Assembly: GCF_015477835.1 (NCBI RefSeq)
Contig: NZ_JADLQN010000001.1
Location: 2,914,001-2,978,000 of the forward strand
Reading direction: 5' to 3'
Length of the DNA stretch: 64,000 bases
DNA from: Nocardia higoensis
Lineage (GTDB): Bacteria; Actinomycetota; Actinomycetes; Mycobacteriales; Mycobacteriaceae
Shown here in pieces: positions 53,948 to 62,922 of the stretch. The notes under the pieces were generated by a model that was not told the DNA's origin, did no database searches, and worked only from the letters and a program-made list of their open reading frames with translations. Within the stretch, counting starts at the first letter, position 1, and the number at the start of each line of letters is the position of its first letter. The translations under genes were made by a program, and so were the position numbers.

Positions 53948-54547
53948 ATGACCGAGCCGCCGCGAACCCAGGTGCACAACGAGCGGACCATCTACGACGG
54001 AAAGCCATGGCTGACCGTCACTCGGAACGAGATCACCACTCCCGACGGCGTGCGCCGGTCTCACCATGCGATTCGCCTGAACACCGTGGCGACGGTGACC
54101 ACGGTCGATGAGCACGGACGCGCGTTGCTCATGCGGCGACATCGCTGGGTCGTCGAAGCGGTCGGGCTGGAATCGCCGGGCGGAATCGTCGAACCCGACG
54201 AAGACCCCCTGACGTGTGCTCGACGGGAACTGCTCGAAGAGACCGGGTTCGACGCCGGACACCTCGACCTGGTGGCCGATATCGAACCCGTACCGGGCAT
54301 GGTGCAGACCCGCCATTTCGTCTACGTGGGACACGACGCGCGGCAGGTCGCATCGCCCACCGATCTGGAGGAAGCCGCCGAACTTCTGTGGATTCCGTTG
54401 AGTGCCACAACAGACCTGCTCGCCGCGGGAAGGCTCCTCGGCACCGGTACCGCGATCGGAATGATGGCCGCGGCCATTCGTTACGGAGGCCGCGCGACAG
54501 CCGACGTGCCCGGGCAGCAAGCCGTGCCCGCGTTCGATCCGACATGA
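53948..54547 (+). CDS. NUDIX hydrolase
   Basis: 199 aa. Complete NUDIX box GGIVEPDEDPLTCARRELLE followed by ETGF, i.e. GX5EX7REUXEEXGU. The N-terminus NERTIYDGKPWLTVTRNEI resembles ADP-ribose pyrophosphatase types, so a nucleoside diphosphate-sugar substrate is plausible. Start ATG 53948. It stands alone, 130 bases after the AraC gene. Confidence 0.9.
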   Translation: MTEPPRTQVHNERTIYDGKPWLTVTRNEITTPDGVRRSHHAIRLNTVATVTTVDEHGRALLMRRHRWVVEAVGLESPGGIVEPDEDPLTCARRELLEETGFDAGHLDLVADIEPVPGMVQTRHFVYVGHDARQVASPTDLEEAAELLWIPLSATTDLLAAGRLLGTGTAIGMMAAAIRYGGRATADVPGQQAVPAFDPT

Positions 54548-54830
54548 ACTGAACGGACCTGATTGATCGATCCCCCTCGACTTCCGTGCAGATCGCCGGG
54601 CCAGGCCGGCTGCTGTGCCCCCGATCGGGCGAGTCGAGTATGCCAAGCATGCGAACCGGAGCGGGCGCCGCGCGTCGCGGCTCCACGATCGATGCTCGCG
54701 ATTTCGCTGGATTCGCGGCGTCACAAAGGAACAGGGTGAAGTCGGATGCCGATTCGATCAGCCCGGTGAACCGCCAGGTGCCCCACCGTGTCCGATATGT
54801 TGACTGTGCTGTCGAATCCAGGGAGGGGAC

Positions 54831-55379
54831 ATGCACACCACCGCCTCCGCCGCACGCACCGCCATCGCCGCCGCCGCGATTCTCGGCCTGGTCACCGCGT
54901 GCGGGGATCTCGGCCTCAGCAGTACCGAGCCCGGCACCCCCACCGCGGCGGAGCCGGAGATGGACAACCTGCTCGACCCCTGCACCGACATCCCCGACGA
55001 ATGGCTCATCGAACTCGGGCTCGACCCCTCCACCGAGCAGAACATCGTCAACCCGGACAAGGTCTCGTCCTGGCGGATCTGCGGGTGGGAACCCTCGGTC
55101 TTCAGCTACCGCATGGACCTGCTGTCCACCAGCCACACCATCGACGAAGCCCGCAAGAATCCAAAGCTCGAGATCCTTCGCGAGATCACCATCGGGAACC
55201 GGCAGGGACTCCTGAACAGGGACAAAATCGAAGCCGGTACATCGTGCTACGTCAGCATGCCCGCCGAACAGGGCATGTTCGAGATCGCCGTCGACTGGTT
55301 CGACGACAGGCCCATCGAGGAGGCCTGTGACCTCGCGATCGAACACGCCACCACACTTGAACCGCATCTACCGAAATAG
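54831..55379 (+). CDS. DUF3558 lipoprotein
   Basis: 182 aa. Signal peptide with lipobox LVTAC at ~20-24, then the DUF3558 pattern LDPCTDIPDEWLIELGLDPS, WRICGWE and a third conserved cysteine (TSCYVSM). Outer-leaflet lipoprotein family expanded in Nocardia; function unknown. GGGAGGGGAC precedes the ATG. The frameshifted gene follows 24 bases downstream, a common pairing. Confidence 0.88.
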   Translation: MHTTASAARTAIAAAAILGLVTACGDLGLSSTEPGTPTAAEPEMDNLLDPCTDIPDEWLIELGLDPSTEQNIVNPDKVSSWRICGWEPSVFSYRMDLLSTSHTIDEARKNPKLEILREITIGNRQGLLNRDKIEAGTSCYVSMPAEQGMFEIAVDWFDDRPIEEACDLAIEHATTLEPHLPK

Positions 55380-55403
55380 CCGAACATTTCTCTGGGGGAC
55401 TGC

Positions 55404-55803
55404 ATGGCCGACACGGAATCACACCTGAAGACCTGGCAGGAATTCAAAGAGCAGGGTATCAACGGGGAATTCAAGCTTGATACCGAAATCGGCCAAGCCT
55501 TGTACAACCGTTGCGAAGAACTCCGGCGGCAACTGCTACGCATCAGGCGCGATGCCCAACGATTAGGCCGCCTCGCCGGCTACGGCGGCCTACCGTCGGC
55601 CAACGCCCTGAGGGTGAAGTTCGAGCAGAAGGCCACCGATGGCTCCCTACACGACCCCAACGACAACGTCCTCGCCCGCCGACCAGCACATCGAAATCGT
55701 CACCACCATGCGCGACGCCTACCAAGCCGCCATCGGACAGCTCCAAGCAGTCGATGAGGAGTCCAGCCGCAAGCTGACCGACCAAGGCGACGAAATCAAC
55801 TGA
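55404..55803 (+). pseudogene. Nocardia-type hypothetical protein with a frameshift
   Basis: The first ~92 codons (LKTWQEFKEQGINGEFKLDTEIGQAL... LGRLAGYGGLPSANALRVKF) read as a small helical ESX-partner-like protein often next to DUF3558. Around 55670-55685 the frame shifts by one base; the expected C-terminus (HIEIVTTMRDAYQAAIGQL, ending EIN) continues in the next frame to a TGA at 55801. Reading through without correction gives 117 aa with an Arg/His-rich nonsense tail. A one-base insertion or a sequencing error in a C-rich run explains it. Confidence 0.75.
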
Positions 55804-55946
55804 GCGAAGCCTCTTTCCATCGATACACCAGTTTCAGCCCGGCCCATCGAGTCGGCCCGCCGAGCACCAGGTCGATGTCGACCACGCAGTGAGCCAGTGG
55901 CGCATCGGACGCACATTCGAGGGTCGCGGCCTCCGGATAGCCGACG

Positions 55947-56285
55947 CTAAGCGGAACTGATGTGTCGCATCAACTCATCGGAATCGGGTCCGGTCACCGA
56001 AACCACGACAGCAGGCGGACCGGCCGGTGTCGACTCCCCATGCGTCGAGCCGGGCACAATCGCAGCGGCCAGGTTGCGGATCTGCGTGTACGCCTCCCCG
56101 AGTCCATGTGCTTCGGCGTGCCGCCCGAGCAACGCCTGGTCGTCGTCGAGCAGGACCGCCAGCACGTCTTCCACCCCGAACCACCCACGCTGCCGCCGTT
56201 CCGCGAGTTCCGCGGCCTGACGCAAGGCGCGCAGCAGAGCGGGGGCAGCACCGGTCACGGTCGCTCGCGTTTCGTTCCTAGCCAT
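55947..56285 (-). CDS. Small protein with Clp-N-like helices
   Basis: 112 aa from ATG 56285. LLRALRQAAELAERRQRGWFGVEDVLAVLLDDDQALLGR resembles a single Clp_N repeat as in ClpC and FtsH-interacting adaptors. The rest is a variable region and ends DELMRHISSA. No membrane segment. It follows the small secreted protein by 16 bases, so the two form one unit. Function unknown. Confidence 0.65.
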   Translation of the reverse strand: MARNETRATVTGAAPALLRALRQAAELAERRQRGWFGVEDVLAVLLDDDQALLGRHAEAHGLGEAYTQIRNLAAAIVPGSTHGESTPAGPPAVVVSVTGPDSDELMRHISSA

Positions 56286-56301
56286 GTGATGAGCTCCTTG
56301 T

Positions 56302-56499
56302 TCAGTGCGGGAGAATCTGAAGACCTGTGTAGAAGCCGCCGAAGCATGTCCGTGTGCCATCCATTTCGGCGATGATGACACCACCGCCCTCATGGGTGCA
56401 CTGGGACTCGGTCACCGCGCCGGCGCGACCAGCCGAAGCGGTGATCGCGACGAGTGCGCCCAAGGCGGCGAGAACCAACCTGATCAGCAGAAACCTCAA
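56302..56499 (-). CDS. Small secreted protein, hypothetical
   Basis: 65 aa. Signal peptide (LIRLVLAALGALVAITASAGRAGA), mature part of ~38 residues with two cysteines (SQCTHEGG and TRTCFGG) that could form a disulfide, and ending QILPH. Too short for family recognition. Co-directional with the Clp-N-like gene, 16 bases apart. Confidence 0.6.
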   Translation of the reverse strand: MRFLLIRLVLAALGALVAITASAGRAGAVTESQCTHEGGGVIIAEMDGTRTCFGGFYTGLQILPH

Positions 56500-56678
56500 G
56501 ATTCATCCTTCCAGCTGGTCGAGTAGTCATCGGAAACGCGGTCTCCACTGTCCGACGGCCGCCATCGCCGGAGAGCCTCGGCCACCCGCACGAGGACGGC
56601 GGGCGAGACCCGAGGGACCGGCTTCGGCCGAGCGGACCTCGGTATGCGTTGCGGCAGCACGGTTCTCCTCAATCGTTG

Positions 56679-56864
56679 TCATGATCGGTCCGCGGCGCGA
56701 CGGAGAAACTCGAGCGCCGTTCGCTTTCGCGGGCACGGCGGCTCACAGGCTTCGTGGATGACGACGATCCCGCTCGCCTGCGCCGCGTCGATCTGTAGAA
56801 CGGTCGCGTCCTCGCACCCCTCTCCCACGGGACGATTCCGACCCCCTGCCGACTCGGCACTCAT
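56679..56864 (-). CDS. Small conserved Nocardia-type hypothetical protein
   Basis: 61 aa from ATG 56864, overlapping the stop of the upstream gene (ATGA). The part ATVLQIDAAQASGIVVIHEACEPPC is followed by PRKRTALEFLRRA, both looking conserved. Two cysteines; no membrane segment. Function unknown; its place next to a regulator of the XRE/TPR type recurs in Nocardia. Confidence 0.55.
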   Translation of the reverse strand: MSAESAGGRNRPVGEGCEDATVLQIDAAQASGIVVIHEACEPPCPRKRTALEFLRRAADRS

Positions 56865-57193
56865 GCCCACAGCCCTCCGCGTCGCCTCTGTACCGGGTAG
56901 CGCGTCATCCCGGCGGCGATGAGCACGCTGAGTGCCGCCGCCTTCGCGCCGCAGCGCTCCGGGCTGCAGCACGCGTGCGCCCGAGCGACGCCACGCGCGG
57001 CGGCGACGGTGTAGGGGCGGAAGGGCGGGGCATGCCATCCAGACGGGTGGTCTCGGTCCATCCGGCCGGAAGGCGGTTCGAAGCCGTCGCATCTTCGCTC
57101 CGACCAGGCAGGTAGGACGCCGAAGAGAAGGATGAGCAGCGCGACGACGACCGGCGAGACAACCAGCCAGATGGACAGTTCGCTACTTACCAT
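56861..57193 (-). CDS. Single-helix membrane protein, Nocardia-type hypothetical
   Basis: 110 aa from ATG 57193 with GGGGAGAG upstream. One membrane helix (LSIWLVVSPVVVALLILLFGVLPAW) leads a basic cytosolic part (PSGWHAPPFRPYTVAAARGVARAHACC). Overlaps the next gene by four bases. Divergent from the XRE/TPR regulator across 211 bases, so likely controlled by it. Confidence 0.6.
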   Translation of the reverse strand: MVSSELSIWLVVSPVVVALLILLFGVLPAWSERRCDGFEPPSGRMDRDHPSGWHAPPFRPYTVAAARGVARAHACCSPERCGAKAAALSVLIAAGMTRYPVQRRRGGLWA

Positions 57194-57404
57194 TACTTCT
57201 CTCCCCTTGAGAATCGAGGTGTCGCAGGGCACCGGAGACCACGTGCGCCGAAGCGCCTGGCAAGGCAGCGCACCGCGTATGGACTCGTCATAGTTTTCAG
57301 CGCCGCGCGGTATTTCAGCAGGGCAGATTGAGGGGCAGATCTCTCGGAACGGCTGTCGGCCCACCTGCAGTCGATAGAATTCGGCGGGACACCGAGGGGG
57401 TTTG

Positions 57405-58697
57405 ATGTCGTCACCGAACCGGAAGTTGCAGCAGCGCAGAGAAGCAACTCCGTCGCCCGTCGTCGCCGGGCAGCCGATGAGCCGGGCAGAGTTGGCCGAA
57501 GCAGTCAACGACTACCTCTGGCGCGTTGACGGGCAGCGAAGTGATCTCGATGCGCATGCGATCGCACGCTACGAGCGGGGTGCGGTGCGATGGCCAGGGG
57601 CGCACTATCGCCGAGCGATGTGCGCAGTCCTTCATGCGACGGAGCGGGAACTGGGTTTTACAGCTCGCCGACACCGTGCAGACTTGGAGCGAGATGCGCT
57701 TTCTGTCAATGTGTTGAGTCCTTTCGATCCCGACGCAGCACTCCTTGCGACCAATGCCCGGTCCACCAGCGCGATACGAGTAGGCTGGGAAGACATCCAC
57801 AACATCCGCAGCATCACCAGATCGATCGCTTCCATGGAGAATGCTCACGGTGGGGGCTCCGCCGCCGAGGTCGCTGCGACGCAGCTTGCGGCAGTGACAC
57901 CGCTACTCGGCGGTCGAGTCGCGCCCGCAGCCCGCCACGCATTATTCGAGGCCGTCGGCAATCTCAGCGGAATTGCCGCGTACTGCGCATTCGATATCGG
58001 CGCTCATGCCACAGCCGAACGCCACCTCAGATTCGCCCTCTGGTGTGCCGACAGTGCCGGATCCTGGAACCTGCGGGCGGCGACCTTGGCCGATATGGCG
58101 CGCAGATCTGCCTATCTCGGCAATGATGACGGCGCGCTGTCCCTTATCGAACTGGCGCAGGTCCGTTCGGACCGGTTGACCTATACGACGCGCGCGATGC
58201 TGTCCACGATGCGTGCGCAGTTCCTCTCCCGACTCGACCGGTTCGATGAAGCGTCGTCGGAGGTTGCTCGCGCCGACGAGCACTTCATGCAGCGTGAACC
58301 CGAGAGGGACCCACCCTGGATGTGCTATTACGACCTCGCAGAGCACTTGGGAAGCGCCGGAAAAGCACTCATCCCTGTGGCCATGGCATGTAACGACGCC
58401 GAGCCGGCCGAGTCCCGAATCCGAGAAGCGATTCGCTTGTACGGCGAGCAATACCCGCGATCGCGTGTCTTCTCACGAATACGCTTGGCCACTCTGATCA
58501 TGTGGATCGGTGATCCACGCCATGCCACCATGACGGGAATGATGGCAGTGGAAGAAGGCGCCCGATTCCGATCGCGACGCGTCCGGGACGAACTGCGGGG
58601 CATGGCAGATGCCGCGACACGTCATCGACGGATCCCCACGGTGGGAGCGCTTCTCGACACCCTCGAGCACGTGACGAAGGCCGAGATGCGCCCATGA
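57405..58697 (+). CDS. XRE-family regulator with TPR-like C-terminus
   Basis: 430 aa from ATG 57405 (GAGGGGG upstream). N-terminal helix-turn-helix-like part (QPMSRAELAEAVNDYLWR...LDAHAIARYERGAVRWP, ~25-70) and a long all-helical TPR-like domain (~130-420) with repeated paired helices. This layout is common in Streptomyces and Nocardia regulators that bind a partner or signal through the TPR part. Overlaps the phosphotransferase gene by four bases, so the two work together. Confidence 0.82.
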   Translation: MSSPNRKLQQRREATPSPVVAGQPMSRAELAEAVNDYLWRVDGQRSDLDAHAIARYERGAVRWPGAHYRRAMCAVLHATERELGFTARRHRADLERDALSVNVLSPFDPDAALLATNARSTSAIRVGWEDIHNIRSITRSIASMENAHGGGSAAEVAATQLAAVTPLLGGRVAPAARHALFEAVGNLSGIAAYCAFDIGAHATAERHLRFALWCADSAGSWNLRAATLADMARRSAYLGNDDGALSLIELAQVRSDRLTYTTRAMLSTMRAQFLSRLDRFDEASSEVARADEHFMQREPERDPPWMCYYDLAEHLGSAGKALIPVAMACNDAEPAESRIREAIRLYGEQYPRSRVFSRIRLATLIMWIGDPRHATMTGMMAVEEGARFRSRRVRDELRGMADAATRHRRIPTVGALLDTLEHVTKAEMRP

Positions 58698-59569
58698 GTC
58701 CAGCGACGGCGGAAATCCTCGTCCAAGCCGCAGCCGCTGTTCACATCGACGCGACCGACGCAATTCCGCTTCGGGTCGGCACCCACGCGACATTTCTGCT
58801 ACCCGGCGGAATCGTGGCTCGCATCGGCGAACCGGGCAGCCGGCCGGTCGCCGTACGTGAACTGAGGATTTCCGCCTGGCTCAACCGGTCCGGCGTACCG
58901 ACGGTCGAAGCCGCAGACCTGGATCAACCGATCGTCATCGACCACAGGCCGATCACCTGGTGGCGCTTCATCCCTGAACATCGGACCGCCACCCCGGCAG
59001 AACTGGCGACTGCCCTCCGCCGCCTCCACGCGCTCCCGCCGTCGACGACGCTCGAACTTCCCGCGCACGACCCCTTTGCCGAGATCCGGGAACACATCGA
59101 TAGATCCACAGCCATCCCCTCCGAGGACCGCGCCTGGCTGCTGCGGCATGAGCAGGACCTACGACAACGCTATGTGCGCTTACCCTTGCCCGAGCGACCC
59201 TCCGTTATCCACGGAGACGCATGGCAAGGAAACGTGATCGTGCCCCCCTACGGGACACCGATCCTGCTCGACCTCGCCACAGTCGCCTTGGGCAGACCGG
59301 AGTGGGACCTGATTCCCATCGCGGTCGACCACACCGACTTCGACCGGCTGACCTTCGCCGACTACCGAGCCTTTGTCGACGCCTACGGCGGATACGACCT
59401 GACCCGCGCCGCCGACTTCCGCATCTTCGCCGATATCCAGGAGCTGCGCTGGACAGCGTTCGCGATCGAGCTCGCCGACCGCCGCGAGGACGCGCGAGCC
59501 GAATCCAGGCATCGAATCGCCTGTCTCCGTGAGCAAGTCGAAAGGCCATGGAGCTGGAGGGCGCTGTAA
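58694..59569 (+). CDS. Aminoglycoside-phosphotransferase-like (APH) kinase
   Basis: 291 aa, starting at the ATGA overlap with the regulator. Catalytic loop VIHGDAWQGNVIV (Brenner-type) and Mg-binding LLDLATVALGRPEWDLI; N-lobe RIGEPGSRPVAVRELRI. APH proteins phosphorylate small molecules, not always antibiotics. A metabolite kinase is as likely as a resistance enzyme. Confidence 0.85.
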   Translation: MSPATAEILVQAAAAVHIDATDAIPLRVGTHATFLLPGGIVARIGEPGSRPVAVRELRISAWLNRSGVPTVEAADLDQPIVIDHRPITWWRFIPEHRTATPAELATALRRLHALPPSTTLELPAHDPFAEIREHIDRSTAIPSEDRAWLLRHEQDLRQRYVRLPLPERPSVIHGDAWQGNVIVPPYGTPILLDLATVALGRPEWDLIPIAVDHTDFDRLTFADYRAFVDAYGGYDLTRAADFRIFADIQELRWTAFAIELADRREDARAESRHRIACLREQVERPWSWRAL

Positions 59570-59956
59570 ACGCGTGGGCCACTATGCGAGGCGTTCTCGC
59601 CACGACCACGCTGATCGCACCGAAGATCGCACCGGCCTTCTGCCAATCCGGCCCGCTGGGCGAGCTGGTGCCGCCGGACGCGGCGGTGCTGCTGTTGCCG
59701 ACACCGGCGTTTCCGCCTGTGCCCGACGGTGTTGCCACCTATATCCCCCTCTGCGGCGGGATCGTCAGTATCCGGCGACCACTTTGCCGTATGCGTGCGT
59801 CCGTACGTACCGAATCAGCCAGGCTGCGTTCATCGGCTCGATGTACTGCGGGGCCGTATTCGGGGCCCGGCGGCTCGAATTGCGCAGGCGGCAGGCGGGT
59901 GGTTTGCTGAGCGGTTCCGAACTTCCGGAACAGGGTTTCAAAGGAGAGAATTTCGA
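59570..59956. other. 387-bp spacer between the APH and DUF4189 genes
   Basis: No gene is well supported. A minus-strand frame around 59580-59740 reads GTGGNAGVGNSSTAASGG..., which looks partly protein-like but lacks a start signal and family. The last part carries GGAGAG before the DUF4189 ATG. Confidence 0.4.
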
Positions 59957-60385
59957 ATGAGTTTCATGGGGAAGGCCGGCTTCGCCGTCGCGGCGCTCGG
60001 TCTCGCGGCCGGCTCGGTGTTCGGTGCCGGCCAGGCGGAGGCGGCGAGCCTGCACGGCGCGATCGCCTTCAGTCCCGGACAGTGGACCTACGAGTCGAGT
60101 TTCGACTGGCCGACCTCGCAAGAGGCGCACGAGGTGGCGTTGGCACGTTGCGGCTACGACGACTGCGAAGTGGCGGTGTCCTGGGCGAATGGATGCGGGG
60201 CACTGGTGTGGAACAAGGAGGGCTGGGTCGCCGCCGCTTGGGGACCCACCCGCAGCGAGGCCGTGCGTAACGCCATCGACAAGCTGGCCGAGGGTGTGCC
60301 GCTCGCCCGGCTGGCCAACTTCGGCTCGTCCGACCTCAGCGGCACCAAGGTCGTCGAGGTCGTCTGCACCTCGAACGCACACTGA
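59957..60385 (+). CDS. Secreted DUF4189 protein
   Basis: 142 aa from ATG 59957 (AAGGAGAG upstream). Signal peptide ending GAGQAEAA, then HGAIAFSPGQWTYESSFDWPTSQEAHEVALARCG, a DUF4189 pattern of ~100 residues with conserved cysteines (CEVAV, NGCGALVW, VEVVC). A small extracellular protein of unknown role, common in Nocardia. Confidence 0.87.
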   Translation: MSFMGKAGFAVAALGLAAGSVFGAGQAEAASLHGAIAFSPGQWTYESSFDWPTSQEAHEVALARCGYDDCEVAVSWANGCGALVWNKEGWVAAAWGPTRSEAVRNAIDKLAEGVPLARLANFGSSDLSGTKVVEVVCTSNAH

Positions 60386-60864
60386 GGCGTGCCCTTGGCG
60401 GACGCGGGGTAGGTCGGGCTGATCGCGTCGAAGCGGTTGGACCTGACGCGCGGTCAGGAGATGTCGCGGAAGAAGGTGCGGATGTCGTCGCCGAGCCGGT
60501 CCGGCTCGGCGACGAGGCGTTGCTGGATGGACTGAGGAAACCGGTGTCATCGGCAATCAGCACCGCGTCCCGCTCTTCCAGCCGCCGGACCGCGTAGCTG
60601 CGGGCATCGTCGCAATTGTCCTCGTGGACACTGGGCACGCTGATAGCCGACCTGTTACACGGATTCGGCCCACCTCGGAGCGGTTGCGCCGCAAGATGTT
60701 TCACACAGCTGGTGACTCAGCACCAGAGGCCGTCCCCACCACGGGTAGCGCTCCACCTCTACGTCACGCCATGAACACATCCCATAAAGACGGTATACAT
60801 TCTCGGGCGGGGATGTCGCCGTGAGCCGTCCCGAAGGAAGCAGCGGGCAGGGTGGGGTGTGAGT
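60386..60864. other. 479-bp region with a transposase remnant before the ESX-like operon
   Basis: Apart from the fragment at 60454-60633 no coding sequence is supported. The segment from ~60640 to 60864 must hold the promoter of the YbaB-EspC-toxin operon; it is slightly richer in AT around 60770-60800. Confidence 0.5.
60454..60633 (-). pseudogene. Transposase fragment, IS701-like
   Basis: A minus-strand stretch reads VHEDNCDDARSYAVRRLEERD followed by AVLIADDTGFL, which resembles the catalytic DDT/DET region of IS701-family transposases. Another frame then continues with QSIQQRLVAEPDRLGDD to a stop at 60454, an unidentified protein end. Neither has a complete gene. It probably marks an old insertion or rearrangement point. 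Confidence 0.45.
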
Positions 60865-61122
60865 ATGGAGAGAGACGACTCCGAGTTGGATCGGCAAATC
60901 GCGTCGGTGCGAGGTGAATCGACCTCGGCTGACCGAAGTGTCGCGATCGAAACCGATGCGGCTGGTCGGATCACGCGGCTCTACGTCGCCGACTACGCCA
61001 TGGACGACGGACCGGCCCGCCTGGCCGCGACCCTCGTCGACCAGCACCGAGCGGCACACACCGCAGCGCGGGACCAGGCGGCGGCGGTCCTCGGCTCCGG
61101 CTCGGGAGGCCGCCATGAGTGA
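60865..61122 (+). CDS. YbaB/EbfC-like small protein 1
   Basis: 85 aa from ATG 60865 (GTG 60859 is possible). The part SVAIETDAAGRITRLYVADYAMDDGPARLAATLVDQHRAAHTAA has the central beta-hairpin and long helix of YbaB-like proteins found next to ESX genes. First gene of a five-gene operon; overlaps the next by eight bases. Confidence 0.8.
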   Translation: MERDDSELDRQIASVRGESTSADRSVAIETDAAGRITRLYVADYAMDDGPARLAATLVDQHRAAHTAARDQAAAVLGSGSGGRHE

Positions 61123-61405
61123 GGATCTCAACGAGATTGCCCGGCGTGTAATCGAACTCGACAGAGCGGTCGAGAGCGTCCGCGGGGAAGCCCACTCACC
61201 GAACGGTGCTGTCCAGTTGGAGGTCGACCTCTACGGTTCCATCACCGGCCTCCGATTGACAGATTTCGCGATGGAACGCGGCCCGGAGCAGTTCGCGCGA
61301 CTTGTCGCGGATTGCCAACGGAGGGCACACGAGATGGCTGTCGCGAATGCGCGCCGAATCCACGAGTCCGTTCGTCGGCAACAGGCTTCACGAGGTGCGT
61401 GGTGA
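61115..61405 (+). CDS. YbaB/EbfC-like small protein 2
   Basis: 96 aa, with the same layout as the gene before: GAVQLEVDLYGSITGLRLTDFAMERGPEQFARLVADCQRRAHEMA. It is a tandem paralogue. Such proteins resemble EspL and similar cytosolic stabilisers of ESX substrates. Overlaps both neighbours, so expression is coupled. Confidence 0.82.
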   Translation: MSEDLNEIARRVIELDRAVESVRGEAHSPNGAVQLEVDLYGSITGLRLTDFAMERGPEQFARLVADCQRRAHEMAVANARRIHESVRRQQASRGAW

Positions 61406-61698
61406 ACGTCGATCCGGTCGCCATGCGAGAACTCGCCACGAGTTTGCGATGGCAGGCGGGGCTCATCGAAGGCCATCAACCGCTGGCGAAGAGTACGCGC
61501 GACGGCGCACGCGACGGGATCGTGAACTCCCAGACGTTCACGCGAGTGCAGGAGGTGCTCGAGGCTCTGGACCGCGTCGTCCGCTATCACGCGAGCCAGA
61601 TGCGAACGGTCGCCGATGAGATCGACACTGCCGCGACTACGTACGAAGCTCGTGACAACGCGACGGCGAAATCGATCGAACAGGCGGGCCCACGGTGA
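61402..61698 (+). CDS. EspC/WXG100-like secretion-associated protein
   Basis: 98 aa from GTG 61402, overlapping the upstream stop (GTGA). Sequence VDPVAMRELATSLRWQAGLIEGHQPLAK... is a two-helix hairpin typical of the EspC (DUF2580) type. The C-terminus runs YEARDNATAKSIEQA, an amphipathic helix. It is probably a partner for secretion of the next gene product. Confidence 0.8.
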   Translation: MNVDPVAMRELATSLRWQAGLIEGHQPLAKSTRDGARDGIVNSQTFTRVQEVLEALDRVVRYHASQMRTVADEIDTAATTYEARDNATAKSIEQAGPR

Positions 61699-62921
61699 CC
61701 GATGAAACTCCATTTCGGATTTCCATTGTGCGCGAATGGACAATCAGTCCTGCCGAACGACTGCCGACGGAGTTGGGCTCGCTGGCCGATACCATCGAGA
61801 CCGACGTCGAAGCAGCCAACCGTGACGTACAGAACTCACGCGACTACTTCGACAGCGCGGCGGGCGATGCGATGCGCGCCCGATTCGAGACCGAACGACG
61901 GCACGCACTCGCGACCGTCGATGCGATCGACTCGATGAAAGCGCCGATCCAGCAGGTCGCCTCCATCTTCCGGACCGCGAAGTCCACTGTCATCGACACC
62001 ATCCGACTGATCGAGGCATCCGAATACGAACTCTTCTACACCGACGACGGTCAGGTCTTGTCGAAGAAGTCGGTAATGGACTGGATGGACGACAGCCTGC
62101 TCACCGGAATCACGAAGGCATACGCCGTCGAGCGGACGCGCCGCGGGTTCCAGTCAGCTCTGCAGGGAGCATTGAACGACATCTGGACGGCCGACCTCGA
62201 GTACAACGCCAAGATAAATCTCGTACTGGAGGAACTGCCGCAGCAGGTCCGCGAAGCACTGATCACGACTCCGAGCGATCCCGAACTGGCTCGTATCCTC
62301 CAGGAGTATCAGGTTTCCGCATCCGACACGACGGTGGTATTCCCGTCCGGTGCCCTGCTCGACATGATCCGGACCTTCAAGCCGGATATCGAGCCCAAGG
62401 CGATGACGCAGGAGGAGGCGCTGGCGCTGATCCAACTCGCCGGTACACCGCCGGAGGGTGTGTACAACCTGAAGAAGTTCTACGACATCCAGGATGAGGC
62501 CACCCTGGCGGCTGAAACTGCTTTTCCCAATCTCTCCTTTGATGAGAACAAATTCTCCCTGGCCGACGGGCACTCCGATGCTTTCCGCCACATGTATTGG
62601 AATGCTCGCATGACCCAAGAGTTCGGCCCGGAGTGGACAAGCACTTTCGCCGGCGCCCATGAGATGATCGGGAGCAACCCCGCAGCACGCGAGGCTATGG
62701 ATCTCTACAACAACGAAGTGGGCCGGAGTATCGGCGCACAGAGTATGGATGCGAGCCCGGAGGAGTTGCAGCAGAAAATTCTCGCGGCGATCAACGACAA
62801 CAAGGCGATTGTGATACAAGACACTCCCGACGGTGGTCAGATCGCTCTCAGCAACACGGTGATTCCGGGAGGAAACACTATTCTGCCCGGGGCCGACATT
62901 CCGATGCCGAAGGGAAACTGA
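61695..62921 (+). CDS. Polymorphic toxin-like protein with DUF6973-type C-terminus
   Basis: 408 aa from GTG 61695, overlapping the EspC-like gene by four bases. The N-terminal ~180 residues are long helices like WXG/LXG secretion domains (LGSLADTIETDVEAANRDVQ...). The C-terminal region (~285-345) contains DGHSDAFRHMYWN (291-303), AHE (321-323) and MDLYNNEVGR (335-344), the conserved polar cluster of the DUF6973 domain found at the ends of polymorphic toxins. His293, His299 and His322-Glu323 are candidate catalytic or metal-binding residues. Probably a type VII-secreted effector. Activity is unknown. Confidence 0.72.
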   Translation: MTDETPFRISIVREWTISPAERLPTELGSLADTIETDVEAANRDVQNSRDYFDSAAGDAMRARFETERRHALATVDAIDSMKAPIQQVASIFRTAKSTVIDTIRLIEASEYELFYTDDGQVLSKKSVMDWMDDSLLTGITKAYAVERTRRGFQSALQGALNDIWTADLEYNAKINLVLEELPQQVREALITTPSDPELARILQEYQVSASDTTVVFPSGALLDMIRTFKPDIEPKAMTQEEALALIQLAGTPPEGVYNLKKFYDIQDEATLAAETAFPNLSFDENKFSLADGHSDAFRHMYWNARMTQEFGPEWTSTFAGAHEMIGSNPAAREAMDLYNNEVGRSIGAQSMDASPEELQQKILAAINDNKAIVIQDTPDGGQIALSNTVIPGGNTILPGADIPMPKGN

Positions 62922-62922
62922 T

